From Brachybacterium ginsengisoli (lineage in GTDB: Bacteria > Actinomycetota > Actinomycetes > Actinomycetales > Dermabacteraceae), in contig NZ_CP023564.1 in the NCBI RefSeq assembly GCF_002407065.1, forward strand, positions 868,001-932,000: DNA of 64,000 bases, in the 5' to 3' direction. Under the pieces are notes generated by a model. The model was not told the DNA's origin. It saw nothing but the letters and a program-made list of their open reading frames with translations, and searched no databases. Of the stretch, positions 15,486 to 24,968 are shown piece after piece (within the stretch, counting starts at the first letter, position 1; each line of letters begins with the position of its first letter). Made by a program: the position numbers and the translations under genes.

Positions 15486-17990
15486 GTGGATCTGATCACG
15501 CAATTCCCCCTGGGCGACGATCTCGCCTGGACCCTGATCGCTCTCGGCGTCCTCGCCGTCGCGGCCCTGGTCGTCGGCGCCGTCGTCCCCAGCCGGATGC
15601 GGCGCGACGAGGACAGCGAGGAGGTCGACGACGAGCTCGGCCGCCGCCTCGGCGGGCAGCTGCTCTCGGCCGGCTCGATCCTGCTGTGGGTGGGCCTGCC
15701 GCTCGCGGTGCTGCTCTACCTGGCACCCGGCAGCACCGACGACCGCCTGCTGCGCTCGGGACTGCTGCTGGCGGGCCTGGCGCTCGGGCCGCTCGCCGCC
15801 TGGCGCGGGATCGCCGTCCAGCTCGCGTCGCTGGGGCTGGATCTCGATCGTCGCCCGGCGATGATCTCCCGGCTGGGGGCGCTCACCGTCACCGGTGCCC
15901 TCGCCCTCGCCGTGCTGCCCATCGCCATCATCATCTGGTTCCTGCAGGCCTCGTCGGGCCCGGCGCTGGTCGCCCTGGCGGGCGGCGCCGCGATCTCGGC
16001 GCTCGCGATCCGGATCTGCGCCGCCCCCGTCGACACCGCGGCCTCCTCGGCCGCGTTCCTGGTGGGCACCGACGAGCACGAGCTGGAGTCCGACGACCCG
16101 GCGAACCTCGGCGGGCCGCACCAGCGCAGCGCCCGCATGGCCTCCCGCGGCGGGGCCCTGAGCTCCGACCTGGTCGCCGTCGCCACCGCCGTCGCCGCCT
16201 TCGGCGTGCTGCTCGGCGTGCCGGTCCTGGCCGCCGAGGGCTTCATCGTGGTGCTCCTGGGCCTCGGCACGGCGATGCTCGCCGCCGCCGTGGCCGCCGT
16301 GGTGCCCCATGTGGGCACGGCAGGTCATGAGCGCGGCGCCCTGCGCCTGGGCGGGCTGATCCCCTCGGTGCTCGGCGGGGCCGGGGCCGTCGCGGCCGCC
16401 GCCCTGTGGATCCCGTCCCAGTACAAGAACCTCCGCTTCGAGGACGTGGGCCTGGCGAACTTCACCGACCCCGCCATCACCGGCGGCACCCCGACCCCGC
16501 GCGAGCAGCTCGAGCCGCAGATCGAGACGGCGCTCTCGGACATGGGCCAGTGGGTCTCCGCGACCGACGAGTCCCAGTACGCCGGCGCCTTCCTGGACGT
16601 GATGGGGCTGTACTCGATCACCCCGAACGTCGTGGTCGCGGTCGCCCTGGGACTCGGCGTCCTCGTCGGTCTGGCCGGCGTGCTGCTGCTGAGCGGCACC
16701 GGGAACCGGCTCGGCGGCACGGTGCTGCGCACCGCCCGCACCGCCCGCACCGGCGGGGCGCTCGGGATCACAGCGGGCCTGGGGGCCACGGCCCTCACCG
16801 CCGCCGGAGCCGTGGCGCTGCTGGTGCTGGTCCTCGTCGTCGTCTCGGTGCTCGCCGCCGGCGTGCCGGGCCTGGCCCTCGTGCTGCTGGTCCACGCCGG
16901 GATCGGCGCGCTGATCGTGGTGGCGGCGCACGCCGGCTCCCTGCTGGCCAGCACCGTCACCGACCGTCCGGACACCGAGGCCTCGCTCCGCACCGCCACC
17001 GCGGGCTCCGGCACGGGCCCCCGCGCCGTGCTGCTGATGGCCGGGACGCTCGCCGCGCTCGGCGCCCTGGGCCCCGTGGTCAGCGCCCTCCAGCTCGCTC
17101 CCCGCGCCGGCACCGTCTGGGAGGACCGTGCGCTGCACGCGATCACCCCGAGCTCCCTCACCCTGCTCGGCGGGGCCGGGCTCGGCGTGCTCGCCGTGCT
17201 GCTGGTGACCTCCTCCCTGCTGGACGGCGCGCGCCGTCTCGGGGCGAGCGCGGTCGTGGAGACCCGCGCCTCCCTGCTGGAGGGGCGTGCCCGTGCCGAC
17301 CTCGGCGACCTGACCGACACGGTGCGCCGTGCCGCCGTGCCCCCGCTGGTGCTGGCCGTGCTGATGCCGGTGGTGGCAGGGTTCGGGATCGGGCCGGGAG
17401 CGCTGCCCGGTCTGGTCCTCGGCGTGGTGCTCACCGCCGCGGGCATGGGCCTGTGGACGCTCGGAGCCGGCTCCGCGCTCGGGAACGCGTCGGCCGTGAT
17501 CGGCTCGGGCCGGTACGGCGGCCGCGGCTCCTGGGGCCACTCCGGCGCGCTCGGCGGCGCCGTCCTGACTGGCGTGCTGCGATCGACGGTCGGTGCGGTC
17601 GCGCTGCCCCTGGCGCTCACCACGAGCCTGCTCGCCGCGCTGTCCATCAGCGCCGTGGTGGGCATGAACACCGACGGCACCAGCAGCTTCCTGCGCTGGG
17701 GCATCGCAGTGGTGGCCCTGGTCATCGTCCTCGCCTGCTGGGTGGTCGCCGCGACCGCCCCCGAGGTGGATCTCGAGGACGGCGAGGGGGAGATCTCCAC
17801 GCCGCTGTTCAGCCGCGCCACGGACGGATCGGCCGACGATCTCGCGGCGATGGACTGGGAGTCCGACGACGAGCACGTCGAGCAGGTTCCGGTGACGACG
17901 ACCTCGAAGCGCCGGAAGCGGAAGGGGCGCCGTGCCGCGGAGCCCGGGACCGGCTCCGCGAAGGACGACGACGAGGATCCGTCGGCCTGA
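15486..17990 (+). CDS. Membrane-bound pyrophosphatase homologue lacking catalytic residues
   Basis: An 834-aa protein with roughly 15 membrane segments and a charged cytosolic C-tail (Lys/Arg then Asp/Glu). Several stretches match H+/Na+-pumping pyrophosphatases (HppA) in order and spacing: a DDPxN segment at about 203-207, a DxxxxTDxPDT-like segment near 495, and GSALGNASAVIGSGRYGG near 661, aligned with the family's GGAWDN...GNYGG. The Asp residues that bind Mg-PPi are missing: the DNVGDNVGD-type motif is absent, GGAWDN is GSALGN, and the VVGDTVGDPFKDT segment reads LGGAVLTGVLRST. It is likely a pseudoenzyme. A GTG start at 15486 is used. Family alignment is from memory. Confidence 0.72.
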   Translation: MDLITQFPLGDDLAWTLIALGVLAVAALVVGAVVPSRMRRDEDSEEVDDELGRRLGGQLLSAGSILLWVGLPLAVLLYLAPGSTDDRLLRSGLLLAGLALGPLAAWRGIAVQLASLGLDLDRRPAMISRLGALTVTGALALAVLPIAIIIWFLQASSGPALVALAGGAAISALAIRICAAPVDTAASSAAFLVGTDEHELESDDPANLGGPHQRSARMASRGGALSSDLVAVATAVAAFGVLLGVPVLAAEGFIVVLLGLGTAMLAAAVAAVVPHVGTAGHERGALRLGGLIPSVLGGAGAVAAAALWIPSQYKNLRFEDVGLANFTDPAITGGTPTPREQLEPQIETALSDMGQWVSATDESQYAGAFLDVMGLYSITPNVVVAVALGLGVLVGLAGVLLLSGTGNRLGGTVLRTARTARTGGALGITAGLGATALTAAGAVALLVLVLVVVSVLAAGVPGLALVLLVHAGIGALIVVAAHAGSLLASTVTDRPDTEASLRTATAGSGTGPRAVLLMAGTLAALGALGPVVSALQLAPRAGTVWEDRALHAITPSSLTLLGGAGLGVLAVLLVTSSLLDGARRLGASAVVETRASLLEGRARADLGDLTDTVRRAAVPPLVLAVLMPVVAGFGIGPGALPGLVLGVVLTAAGMGLWTLGAGSALGNASAVIGSGRYGGRGSWGHSGALGGAVLTGVLRSTVGAVALPLALTTSLLAALSISAVVGMNTDGTSSFLRWGIAVVALVIVLACWVVAATAPEVDLEDGEGEISTPLFSRATDGSADDLAAMDWESDDEHVEQVPVTTTSKRRKRKGRRAAEPGTGSAKDDDEDPSA

Positions 17991-18026
17991 CCCGACGAGC
18001 GCCCCGTCGGACCGCCCCGACATGAC

Positions 18027-18069
18027 GAGCGCCCCGTCCTTCCTGCTCGCGCAGGGGGACGGGGCGCTC
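18027..18069. terminator. Convergent terminator between pyrophosphatase-like gene and tetR
   Basis: GAGCGCCCCGTCC (18027-18039) pairs with GGACGGGGCGCTC (18057-18069), a 13-bp stem with a small inner CCTGC/GCAGG hairpin. It lies between two convergent genes and can serve both. Confidence 0.75.
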
Positions 18070-18095
18070 CGTGGTTCGTGGGGGCGTCGGCGGGG

Positions 18096-18671
18096 TCAGT
18101 CCGCGGCGCCGAGGCCCCGCAGCACGAAGGCCTCGAGGGCCGTGCGGGAGTACCGCTTGGCCGAGGAGCCCACCAGCAGGCCGTTGATGATCCGCACCGT
18201 GGAGTCGATGTCGAGATCGGGGGCGAAGTCGCCGTCGGCGACGCCGTCGCGGACGATCGTGCGCAGCACGTCCTCGATGAGCACCACGTGCTCGCGCATC
18301 CGGGCCGCGGTCTCCGGGGAGAGGGTGGCGCCGCCCGAGGTCTGCGGGACATGGAAGGAGACGTTGAGGTCGAGCTGGGTGTGCACGTAGGCGATCGCGG
18401 CGTCGCGCGGGGTGGCGGAGTCGCTGACCCCGGCCTTCAGCTGCTCGATGTAGTCCGTGGTCTCGTGGATCGCGTACTCGACCAGGAGGCTCTCGCGGTC
18501 GGGGAAGTGGTTGTACATCGCCGTCCGTCCCACCCCCGCCGCCGCGGCGATCCGTGAGAAGGTGACCGACTCGAACTCCTGGGTCTCCAGGATCTCGGCG
18601 AGCGCGGCGAAGATCTTCTCGCGCGTGCGCTCCCGATGCTCCTCGAGGGATCCTCCGATGATCTTGGGCAT
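18096..18671 (-). CDS. TetR-family transcriptional regulator
   Basis: A 191-aa one-domain repressor. The N-terminal helix-turn-helix (about residues 18-64) shows the family signature FSRIAAAAGVGRTAMYNHFPDRESLL. The rest is a ligand-binding domain without recognised specificity. It is convergent with the pyrophosphatase-like gene and followed upstream by tRNA-Gly, so its target is probably elsewhere or its own promoter. A TAAGAA box 7 nt before the ATG suggests a leaderless message. Confidence 0.9.
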   Translation of the reverse strand: MPKIIGGSLEEHRERTREKIFAALAEILETQEFESVTFSRIAAAAGVGRTAMYNHFPDRESLLVEYAIHETTDYIEQLKAGVSDSATPRDAAIAYVHTQLDLNVSFHVPQTSGGATLSPETAARMREHVVLIEDVLRTIVRDGVADGDFAPDLDIDSTVRIINGLLVGSSAKRYSRTALEAFVLRGLGAAD

Positions 18672-18678
18672 GGCCGCA

Positions 18679-18684
18679 TTCTTA
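18679..18684 (-). promoter_or_regulatory. -10 box of leaderless tetR promoter
   Basis: Minus-strand TAAGAA, 7 nt before the tetR ATG; an imperfect dyad CTTCCGCGAAG lies directly upstream and could be the autoregulatory operator. Confidence 0.35.
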
Positions 18685-18757
18685 CACTTCCGCGAAGACC
18701 GACATAACCCTGGTGCCGGGGAGGCAGGGAGGGCCCTCGCGCCGCCGGGAATGCAGA

Positions 18758-18785
18758 ACGCCGGCCCCTGATCAGGGACCGGCGT
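18758..18785 (-). terminator. Terminator of tRNA-Gly
   Basis: ACGCCGG-C-CCCTGA and TCAGGG-A-CCGGCGT form a 14-bp inverted repeat with one mismatch, 8 nt past the tRNA 3' end on the minus strand. Confidence 0.75.
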
Positions 18786-18792
18786 CTCGGAG

Positions 18793-18863
18793 AGCGGGTG
18801 ACGGGAATCGAACCCGCGCTATCAGCTTGGGAAGCTGAAGTTCTACCATTGAACTACACCCGC
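18793..18863 (-). tRNA. tRNA-Gly (anticodon CCC)
   Basis: Complete 71-nt cloverleaf: acceptor GCGGGTG/CACCCGC, D-loop GTTCAATGGTAGAAC, anticodon stem TCAGC/GCTGA with loop TTCCCAA, T-loop TTCGATT flanked by GCGGG/CCCGT. The 3' CCA is not encoded; the discriminator base is T. Confidence 0.95.
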
Positions 18864-19100
18864 GAAGGCGGCTCATCCGGCTCCGGATCCCGGGGGATCG
18901 GTGCCGCTCGAGCAACGCGGAACAGCATACCCCGAGACGGCGGTGCTGTGCGAACCGGCCTCGCCGCCCAGCTCAGGCGCGGTCCGGCCTCGCGGGGACG
19001 GCCCCGGCGGGGGAGGGCGTGCGAGCCCGCGACGGAGGTCCGGCAACGGCCGGGGAGGCCGAGCGGATGGGACGGAGTGCCCTTCGACGGGCCGGGAGAC

Positions 19101-19106
19101 TAGTCT
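19101..19106 (+). promoter_or_regulatory. -10 box of leaderless dcd promoter
   Basis: TAGTCT, then 7 nt, then GTG 19114. This supports the short dcd start, which also matches the family N-terminus. Confidence 0.55.
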
Positions 19107-19113
19107 GGGCGCC

Positions 19114-19707
19114 GTGCTTCTCAGCGATCATGACATCCGGAACGAGATCGAGCTCGGACGGGTGCGGCTGGACCCCTTCGATGCCGAGATGGTCCAGCCC
19201 GCCTCCGTCGACGTGCGGATCGACCGGTACTTCCGGCTCTTCGACAACCACAAGCATGCTCTGATCGACCCCTCGCTCGAGCAGCCCGACCTCACCCGCG
19301 AGGTCGCCGTCGCACCGGATGAGCCGTACATGCTCCACCCGGGAGAGTTCGTGCTCGCCTCGACCTACGAGCAGATCACCCTCCCGGACGACGTCGCCGC
19401 CCGGCTCGAGGGAAAGAGCTCGCTGGGCCGCCTCGGGCTGCTGACCCACTCCACCGCGGGCTTCATCGATCCGGGATTCCAGGGCCACATCACCCTCGAG
19501 CTCTCGAACATGGCGACCCTGCCGGTGGCCCTGTGGCCGGGCATGAAGATCGGGCAGCTGTGCTTCTTCCGGCTCTCGAGCGCCTCCGAGCGCCCCTACG
19601 GAAGCGCCGGGAACCTCAACCGCTACTACGGCCAGCGGGGACCGACCCCCTCCCGCTCCGCCCAGAACTTCCATCGCACCCTGATCCCTGTGGAGGAGCA
19701 GCCGTGA
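19114..19707 (+). CDS. dcd: dCTP deaminase (likely dUMP-forming)
   Basis: Converts dCTP to dUTP, or directly to dUMP in the bifunctional actinobacterial type, feeding thymidylate synthesis. The 197-aa trimeric dUTPase-fold protein starts with the family-typical [12 protein letters not shown] and contains the active-site run [20 protein letters not shown] followed by [13 protein letters not shown]. The [10 protein letters not shown] sequence and the full C-terminal tail resemble the bifunctional Mycobacterium type (inference). Start GTG 19114 is fixed by the leaderless -10 box and by homology. The next gene overlaps its stop. Confidence 0.95.
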   Translation: MLLSDHDIRNEIELGRVRLDPFDAEMVQPASVDVRIDRYFRLFDNHKHALIDPSLEQPDLTREVAVAPDEPYMLHPGEFVLASTYEQITLPDDVAARLEGKSSLGRLGLLTHSTAGFIDPGFQGHITLELSNMATLPVALWPGMKIGQLCFFRLSSASERPYGSAGNLNRYYGQRGPTPSRSAQNFHRTLIPVEEQP

Positions 19708-20534
19708 CCGCGCAGCTCGGCCCGTCGGCCGTCGAGGAGACCGGCACCGCGCACCGGCTGCAGCTGCCGCGGGACACCGATCCCGCCGCCGTGCTGAGCA
19801 TGGTGCGCAACGTGCGCCCCGAGGCGAGCGAGGCGGAGGACGGCACGATCACGCTCGGGGACGGCCAGACGCTGACCCCGGACCGCTCGCCGCGCGGCGC
19901 CGGTCGCTGGACCCTGGGCACCCCGCAGGTGCGCGAGGACCCCCTGCCCGAGGGGATGGAGGACTCCCACGGCTACGGCCGAGCCTTCCCGGAGGGGATG
20001 CCCCTCGGCCTCGAGCGGCAGGGGCTGGACCTCGCGTGGTCGCTGGCCCGTCGGCTCGGCGGGGCGGTGGTCACCGACGGCGGCGCCCGCCTCGAGCCGC
20101 ACCCCTTCCACGTGCGCGACCTGACCGTGGTCAGCCCGCACGCGCTGGCCCCGGAGTCGCTCGCCGAGCTGCTGGGGCCGATCGAGCCCGAGGCCGAGCT
20201 CGACCAGGTCCCCGATGGAGCGCCCCGCATCGGATACAGCGTCACCCTCCCGCTCGCGGACGGCGAGGAGATCTCGCTGCGGGTGGGCCGCACAGCCCGC
20301 CCTGCGGCACTGCAGGCCCTGGGCTGGCTCGACGACGCGGTCGACTACGCGCTCGTGCACCTCCCCGCGGACCCGGAGTCCGACGAGGTCGAGAGCCCGG
20401 ATGCGGAGACCGCCGAGCGCTGGCAGGTCGCCTACCGGCGGATCGGTCAGATCGCGGGCCTGCTCGTGGAGACCGTCGGCGGCTACGTCGTGGACCTCGA
20501 GGGCTTCCTGGTCGATCCGAACGACCTCGCCTGA
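19704..20534 (+). CDS. Conserved hypothetical protein coupled to dcd
   Basis: A 276-aa soluble acidic protein with no motif I recognise; no signal peptide or membrane helix. It has two halves: an N-terminal region with [20 protein letters not shown] and a C-terminal region ending [14 protein letters not shown]...[15 protein letters not shown]. The GTG start overlaps the dcd TGA (GTGA), so the two are translationally coupled and share the leaderless dcd promoter. A link to nucleotide metabolism is only an inference from this coupling. Confidence 0.75.
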   Translation: MTAQLGPSAVEETGTAHRLQLPRDTDPAAVLSMVRNVRPEASEAEDGTITLGDGQTLTPDRSPRGAGRWTLGTPQVREDPLPEGMEDSHGYGRAFPEGMPLGLERQGLDLAWSLARRLGGAVVTDGGARLEPHPFHVRDLTVVSPHALAPESLAELLGPIEPEAELDQVPDGAPRIGYSVTLPLADGEEISLRVGRTARPAALQALGWLDDAVDYALVHLPADPESDEVESPDAETAERWQVAYRRIGQIAGLLVETVGGYVVDLEGFLVDPNDLA

Positions 20535-20541
20535 GCCGGAA

Positions 20542-21894
20542 TCAGGCGGCGCTGCTCGCGCGCCCCGCGGCGCCGAGCCGGATCGGCAGGAACGCGATAA
20601 GGCCCACCGCCATCACCAGCACGATCCCGAGGATGCCGGTGCGGGTGTCGCCGGAGATCGCCACGGTCGCGGCGAAGGCGGCGGTGCCCAGGAAGCCCAG
20701 CGCCCGCCCGGTGGTGGCGTAGAGGCCGAAGTTCTCCGTCTCCCGGCCCGGCTGGGACAGGCGGGTGAGCAGGTTCCGCGAGGCGGACTGCACAGGGCCC
20801 ACGAACAGGCAGATCGACAGGCCCGCGACCCAGAACACGGCGGACGACGCAAGGAACAGCACGACCAGGCCCAGCACGATGATCCCGATGCAGCCGGCGA
20901 TGATCACGGGGCGCGGCCCGACGCGGTCGTCGACCCGGCCGCCGAGGAAGACGCCGATCCCGGCCACGAGGTTCGCGGCGATCCCGAAGATGATGATCTC
21001 CACCGTCGAGAAGCCGTAGGCGTTGGCCGCCAGGACGCCGGCGATGGAGAAGACGGCGCCGAGCCCGTCGCGGTAGATCGCGGAGGCCACCAGGTACTGC
21101 AGCATGACCGGCTCCTCGCGGAAGGCCCGGATCACGCGGCGCACGATGTGCGCATAGCCCTGCCAGGGGTTCCACCGCTCGCCCGGAGCGGAGGCCGCAT
21201 GCTTCGGCGCCCGCAGCATGAGCGGCAGAGTGCCGACCAGGATCCACAGCGCGACGAACAGGGGGATCGCGCGGTAGTTCCAGCCGTTCTCCCCGGTGAT
21301 GCCGAGCAGCCCGGTGCCGGGCATCACGAACAGCACGAGCACCAGTCCCAGGCACACGATCGAGCCCCAGTAGCCCACGGCCCAGGCCGTGCCGGAGATG
21401 CGTCCGCGGTTCTCCGGGGTGGAGATCTCCGGCAGCACGGAGTTCACGAACACCCCGGCGAGCTCGCTGAACACCACGGCCAGAGCGATCAGCGCCGCCC
21501 CCAGCGTCAGGTAGTCGGCGTCGAGGGCCACCATCGGCATCAGCGCGACGGTGACCACCGTGGCGAGGGTGGTGACCCGCAGCAGGGTGTTGCGGGCGCC
21601 GCCCCGGTCCGCGAGGTTGCCCAGCAGGGGAGCCAGCAGCGCGATCGCCACCGCGCCGACCGCCTGCCAGGTGGTGAGGACCTGGGATCCGTGGTCCTGC
21701 GCCGCCTTGACGGCCTCGTCGCCCACGGCGCCCTCGGAGGCGACCGCGCTGGCGACGTAGGTCGCGAAGACGAAGGTGAGGATGACCGAGCTGAAGGCGG
21801 ACATCCCTCCGTCCCACAGGGAGAAGGGGACGACGGGCGGACGCGGGCGACGCGCGGCGGCTCGGGGCGCCGCGGAGTCCGGGATGCTGGCCAT
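20542..21894 (-). CDS. MFS transporter (Atg22/UMF1-like)
   Basis: A 450-aa inner-membrane transporter with 11-12 predicted helices, resembling the bacterial relatives of vacuole effluxer Atg22: N-terminal PFSLWDGGMSAFSSVILTFVF, the cytosolic A-like loop GNLADRGGARN, and GVFLGGRVDDRVGPRPV in the second half. Members have been linked to export of amino acids or other small molecules; the cargo here is unknown. Start ATG 21894 is selected over GTG 21900 because the -10 box sits 6 nt before it. Convergent with the dcd companion gene, separated by 7 nt. Confidence 0.85.
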   Translation of the reverse strand: MASIPDSAAPRAAARRPRPPVVPFSLWDGGMSAFSSVILTFVFATYVASAVASEGAVGDEAVKAAQDHGSQVLTTWQAVGAVAIALLAPLLGNLADRGGARNTLLRVTTLATVVTVALMPMVALDADYLTLGAALIALAVVFSELAGVFVNSVLPEISTPENRGRISGTAWAVGYWGSIVCLGLVLVLFVMPGTGLLGITGENGWNYRAIPLFVALWILVGTLPLMLRAPKHAASAPGERWNPWQGYAHIVRRVIRAFREEPVMLQYLVASAIYRDGLGAVFSIAGVLAANAYGFSTVEIIIFGIAANLVAGIGVFLGGRVDDRVGPRPVIIAGCIGIIVLGLVVLFLASSAVFWVAGLSICLFVGPVQSASRNLLTRLSQPGRETENFGLYATTGRALGFLGTAAFAATVAISGDTRTGILGIVLVMAVGLIAFLPIRLGAAGRASSAA

Positions 21895-21900
21895 GGGCAC

Positions 21901-21906
21901 ACTCTA
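21901..21906 (-). promoter_or_regulatory. -10 box of leaderless MFS promoter
   Basis: Minus-strand TAGAGT, 6 nt (GTGCCC) before ATG 21894. Confidence 0.5.
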
Positions 21907-21987
21907 CGGAGACGCCGGGCGGCGGAGGGACGGTCCGGGAGGTGGGAGGAACCCCACGCGTGTCCAGGAAGCGGAATCCGCCTCCCG

Positions 21988-21993
21988 TAGGAT
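21988..21993 (+). promoter_or_regulatory. -10 box of the mrp operon
   Basis: TAGGAT on the plus strand, giving a leader of about 35 nt to the mrpA GTG with ribosome site GGAG at 22026-22029. It drives the seven overlapping mrp genes. Confidence 0.45.
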
Positions 21994-22034
21994 GGTGCTG
22001 GTCCCTTTCCTCCCCCCGCCCGGACGGAGAACCT

Positions 22035-24968
22035 GTGTTCACGATGCTGCTCGCCCACATGGTGGCGGCGCTCGTGGGACCCCTCCTGGTGCGGCGGATC
22101 GGCCGCAACGCCTTCTACCCGCTGGCCGCGGTGCCGGGTGCCTCCGCGGTGTGGCTGGCGACGCTGGACCCGGTGGCCCTCGCCGAGCATCCGCGCGAGG
22201 CGGTCCTTCCCTGGATCCCCGCCTTCGGCATCGACCTCGCGTTCCGCCTGGACACCCTGAGCTGGGTCCTGGCGCTGATCGCCACCGGCATCGGGGCGAT
22301 CGTGCTGCTGTACTGCGCGCGGTACTTCAAGGACACCGAGCCCGGGCTGGGCCGCTTCGCCGCGCTGCTGACCGCCTTCGCCGGGGCGATGGTGGGCCTG
22401 GTGCTCTCCGACGACGTGATGATGCTCTACACCTTCTGGGAGCTCACCACGATCTTCTCCTACCTCCTGGTGGGCCACTACCAGGACAAGCAGGCCTCGC
22501 GACGTGCGGCGCTGAACGCGCTGATCTCCACCACCGCCGGCGGTCTGGCGATGCTGGTGGGTCTGCTGATGCTCGCGCTGCCCGCCGGGTCGATGCGGCT
22601 CTCGGTCATCGTGGCCGATCCCATGTGGGAGCAGGCGGGGCCCTTCCTCGTCACCGCGATGGTGCTGATCCTGGTGGGCGCGACGAGCAAGTCCGCGCTG
22701 GTGCCCACCCACTTCTGGCTCCCCGGGGCGATGGCCGCGCCCACCCCGGTCTCCGCGTACCTGCACGCCGCGGCGATGGTGAAGGCAGGCATCTACCTGA
22801 TCCTGCGCGTCGCGCCGGCGCTGACCCACCTCGAGGTCGTCTCGATCGTCCTGGCGGCGGTGGGCGCGGCCACGATGCTGGTGGGCGGCTGGCGCGCCCT
22901 GCGGCAGACGGACATCAAGCTCCTGCTCGCCTACGGCACCGTCTCCCAGCTGGGATTCCTCGCGGCGGTCGCCGCGATCGCCACCCACGACGCGGTGCTG
23001 GTGGCGCTCGCGATGCTCATCGCCCACGCTGTCTTCAAGGCGCCGCTGTTCATGGTCGTGGGCATCATCGACAAGAAGTTCGGCACCCGTGACCTGCGGG
23101 TGCTCTCCGGCGTATGGCGGGCCGCCCCCGTCGTCGCCGTGATCGGCATCGTCTCGGCGGCGTCGATGGCCGCCGTCCCGCCGCTGTACGGCTTCGTCGC
23201 GAAGGAGGCGATCTACACCGCGCTGTGGACCGCCGGAGGCTGGCAGCGCCTGCTCCTGATCGCCCTGATCGCCGGGTCGATCCTCACCGTCGCCTACTCG
23301 TGGCGCTTCGTCCACGGAGCCTTCGGCGCCGCACCGGGCGCCCCGCGGGTCGCGACGCCACGGATCCCGGTCCTGTACTGGCTGCCGCCGGCCGCGGTGG
23401 CCGCGCTCTCGATCGTCCTGTGCGTGGTGGTCGGCCCGCTGGAGGAGATCCTGCGCGCGTACTCCTCGATGCTCCCGGAGACCGGCGAGGGGGTGCACCT
23501 CGCCGTGGTCCCGCATGTCGGGGTGCCGCTTCTGGCCTCCGCCCTCACCCTCGGGCTCGGCATCGTGGTGAGCGTGCTCGCCCGCCCCGTCGCCGCGTTC
23601 CAGAAGAAGGTCTCCCCGCAGTCCTGGGCCGAGGGCGGCCTGGCCGAGGCCTTCGACGCCGAGCGCGGCTTCCGCCGGATCCTGCGCGCCACCGACGCGC
23701 TCTCGATCGTGGCGACCTCGTTCTTCCAGCGGGGCTCCCTGCCCTACACCCTGGGCACGATGCTCGTGGTGCTGATCGCCCTGGTGGTGCCGGTCGCGCT
23801 GACCCAGTCGCCGCTGCCGGACAACCTGGTGCTCTTCCAGCATCCGGTCGAGCTGATCGTGCTGCCGATCGCCGCGCTCGCCGCCCTCGGTGCCGCGCGC
23901 TCCCGCCGTCGGCTGCGCGCGGTCTTCCTGATCACTGTTACCGGGTACTGCGCAGCCCTGCTGTTCCTGGTCGCGGGCGCTCCGGACGTGGCCATCACCC
24001 AGGTGCTGGTCGAGACCGCGATGACCGTGGTCCTGGTGCTCGTGCTGCGGCGCCTGCCGATCCACTTCTCCCGTCGTCCGCTGCGGATCGGCGCCTGGGG
24101 GCGCTGGGGGATCGCGATCTCGACCGCCGTGGTGCTCTGCGGCGGGACGCTGTACGCGGCGGACGCCCGCTACCGCGAGGCGCTCGGACCCGGACTCATC
24201 GAGCCGGCCTACACGATCGGCGGCGGGCACAACGTCGTCAACGTGACCCTGGTCGACGCCCGCGTCTGGGACACGATGGGCGAGATCGGCGTGCTCCTGG
24301 TGGTCGCCACCGGAGTCGCCTCCCTCGTCTTCGTCACCCGGCGCGAGCGTCCGATCGCCCGCGTGCGCGACCTCCAGTCCAAGACCTCCATCTGGCGTCG
24401 CCGGGTGGACGCGGAGCTGCCGCAGAACGCCCTGGACTTCGACGCCCGCCCCGACGACGCCGCCGGCGGCAACCGCTGGCGCACCTGGCTCTCGGCCGGG
24501 CTGACCCTCGCCCCCGAGCGGCGCATGGTGATCCTCGAGGTCATCACCCGCATCGCCTTCCCGATGATGATGATGTTCTCGATCTACCTGCTGATGGCCG
24601 GGCACAACCTGCCCGGCGGCGGCTTCGCCGGCGGGCTGGTCGCCGGTCTCGCCCTGGCGCTGCGCTACATCGCCGGCGGCCGCTACGAGCTGAGCGAGGC
24701 GGCACCCGTGCAGGCCGGCCTGGTGCTCGGCGCCGGCATGGCCCTCGCCGTGCTGGCCGGGGTGCTCCCGGTGCTCATGGGCGGGAACGTCTTCGCCACC
24801 GCCACGCCCGTCGTGCACGTGCCGCTGCTGGGCGAGCTGCACTTCCCCAGCGCGCTCATCTTCGACATCGGCGTCTACCTGGTGGTGCTCGGCGTGATGC
24901 TCGACTTCCTGCGCTCCCTCGGATCGCAGATCGACCAGCAGCAGGAGGCGGAGACCGATGCCCGTTAG
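22035..24968 (+). CDS. mrpA: Na+/H+ antiporter subunit MrpA (fused MrpA-MrpB)
   Basis: Largest subunit (977 aa) of the seven-gene Mrp cation/proton antiporter, related to complex I antiporter subunits. The NuoL-like core (about 1-500) includes the conserved EDK-type proton path, e.g. FWELTTIFSYLLVG and the STSKSALVPTHFWLPGAM-like segment; the residues 560-760 form the MrpA-specific extension. The C-terminus (about 820-960, MMMFSIYLLMAGHNLPGGGF) is an MrpB domain, so no separate mrpB gene is needed. Start GTG 22035 follows GGAG with 5-nt spacing. It overlaps mrpC by 11 nt. Confidence 0.93.
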   Translation: MFTMLLAHMVAALVGPLLVRRIGRNAFYPLAAVPGASAVWLATLDPVALAEHPREAVLPWIPAFGIDLAFRLDTLSWVLALIATGIGAIVLLYCARYFKDTEPGLGRFAALLTAFAGAMVGLVLSDDVMMLYTFWELTTIFSYLLVGHYQDKQASRRAALNALISTTAGGLAMLVGLLMLALPAGSMRLSVIVADPMWEQAGPFLVTAMVLILVGATSKSALVPTHFWLPGAMAAPTPVSAYLHAAAMVKAGIYLILRVAPALTHLEVVSIVLAAVGAATMLVGGWRALRQTDIKLLLAYGTVSQLGFLAAVAAIATHDAVLVALAMLIAHAVFKAPLFMVVGIIDKKFGTRDLRVLSGVWRAAPVVAVIGIVSAASMAAVPPLYGFVAKEAIYTALWTAGGWQRLLLIALIAGSILTVAYSWRFVHGAFGAAPGAPRVATPRIPVLYWLPPAAVAALSIVLCVVVGPLEEILRAYSSMLPETGEGVHLAVVPHVGVPLLASALTLGLGIVVSVLARPVAAFQKKVSPQSWAEGGLAEAFDAERGFRRILRATDALSIVATSFFQRGSLPYTLGTMLVVLIALVVPVALTQSPLPDNLVLFQHPVELIVLPIAALAALGAARSRRRLRAVFLITVTGYCAALLFLVAGAPDVAITQVLVETAMTVVLVLVLRRLPIHFSRRPLRIGAWGRWGIAISTAVVLCGGTLYAADARYREALGPGLIEPAYTIGGGHNVVNVTLVDARVWDTMGEIGVLLVVATGVASLVFVTRRERPIARVRDLQSKTSIWRRRVDAELPQNALDFDARPDDAAGGNRWRTWLSAGLTLAPERRMVILEVITRIAFPMMMMFSIYLLMAGHNLPGGGFAGGLVAGLALALRYIAGGRYELSEAAPVQAGLVLGAGMALAVLAGVLPVLMGGNVFATATPVVHVPLLGELHFPSALIFDIGVYLVVLGVMLDFLRSLGSQIDQQQEAETDAR

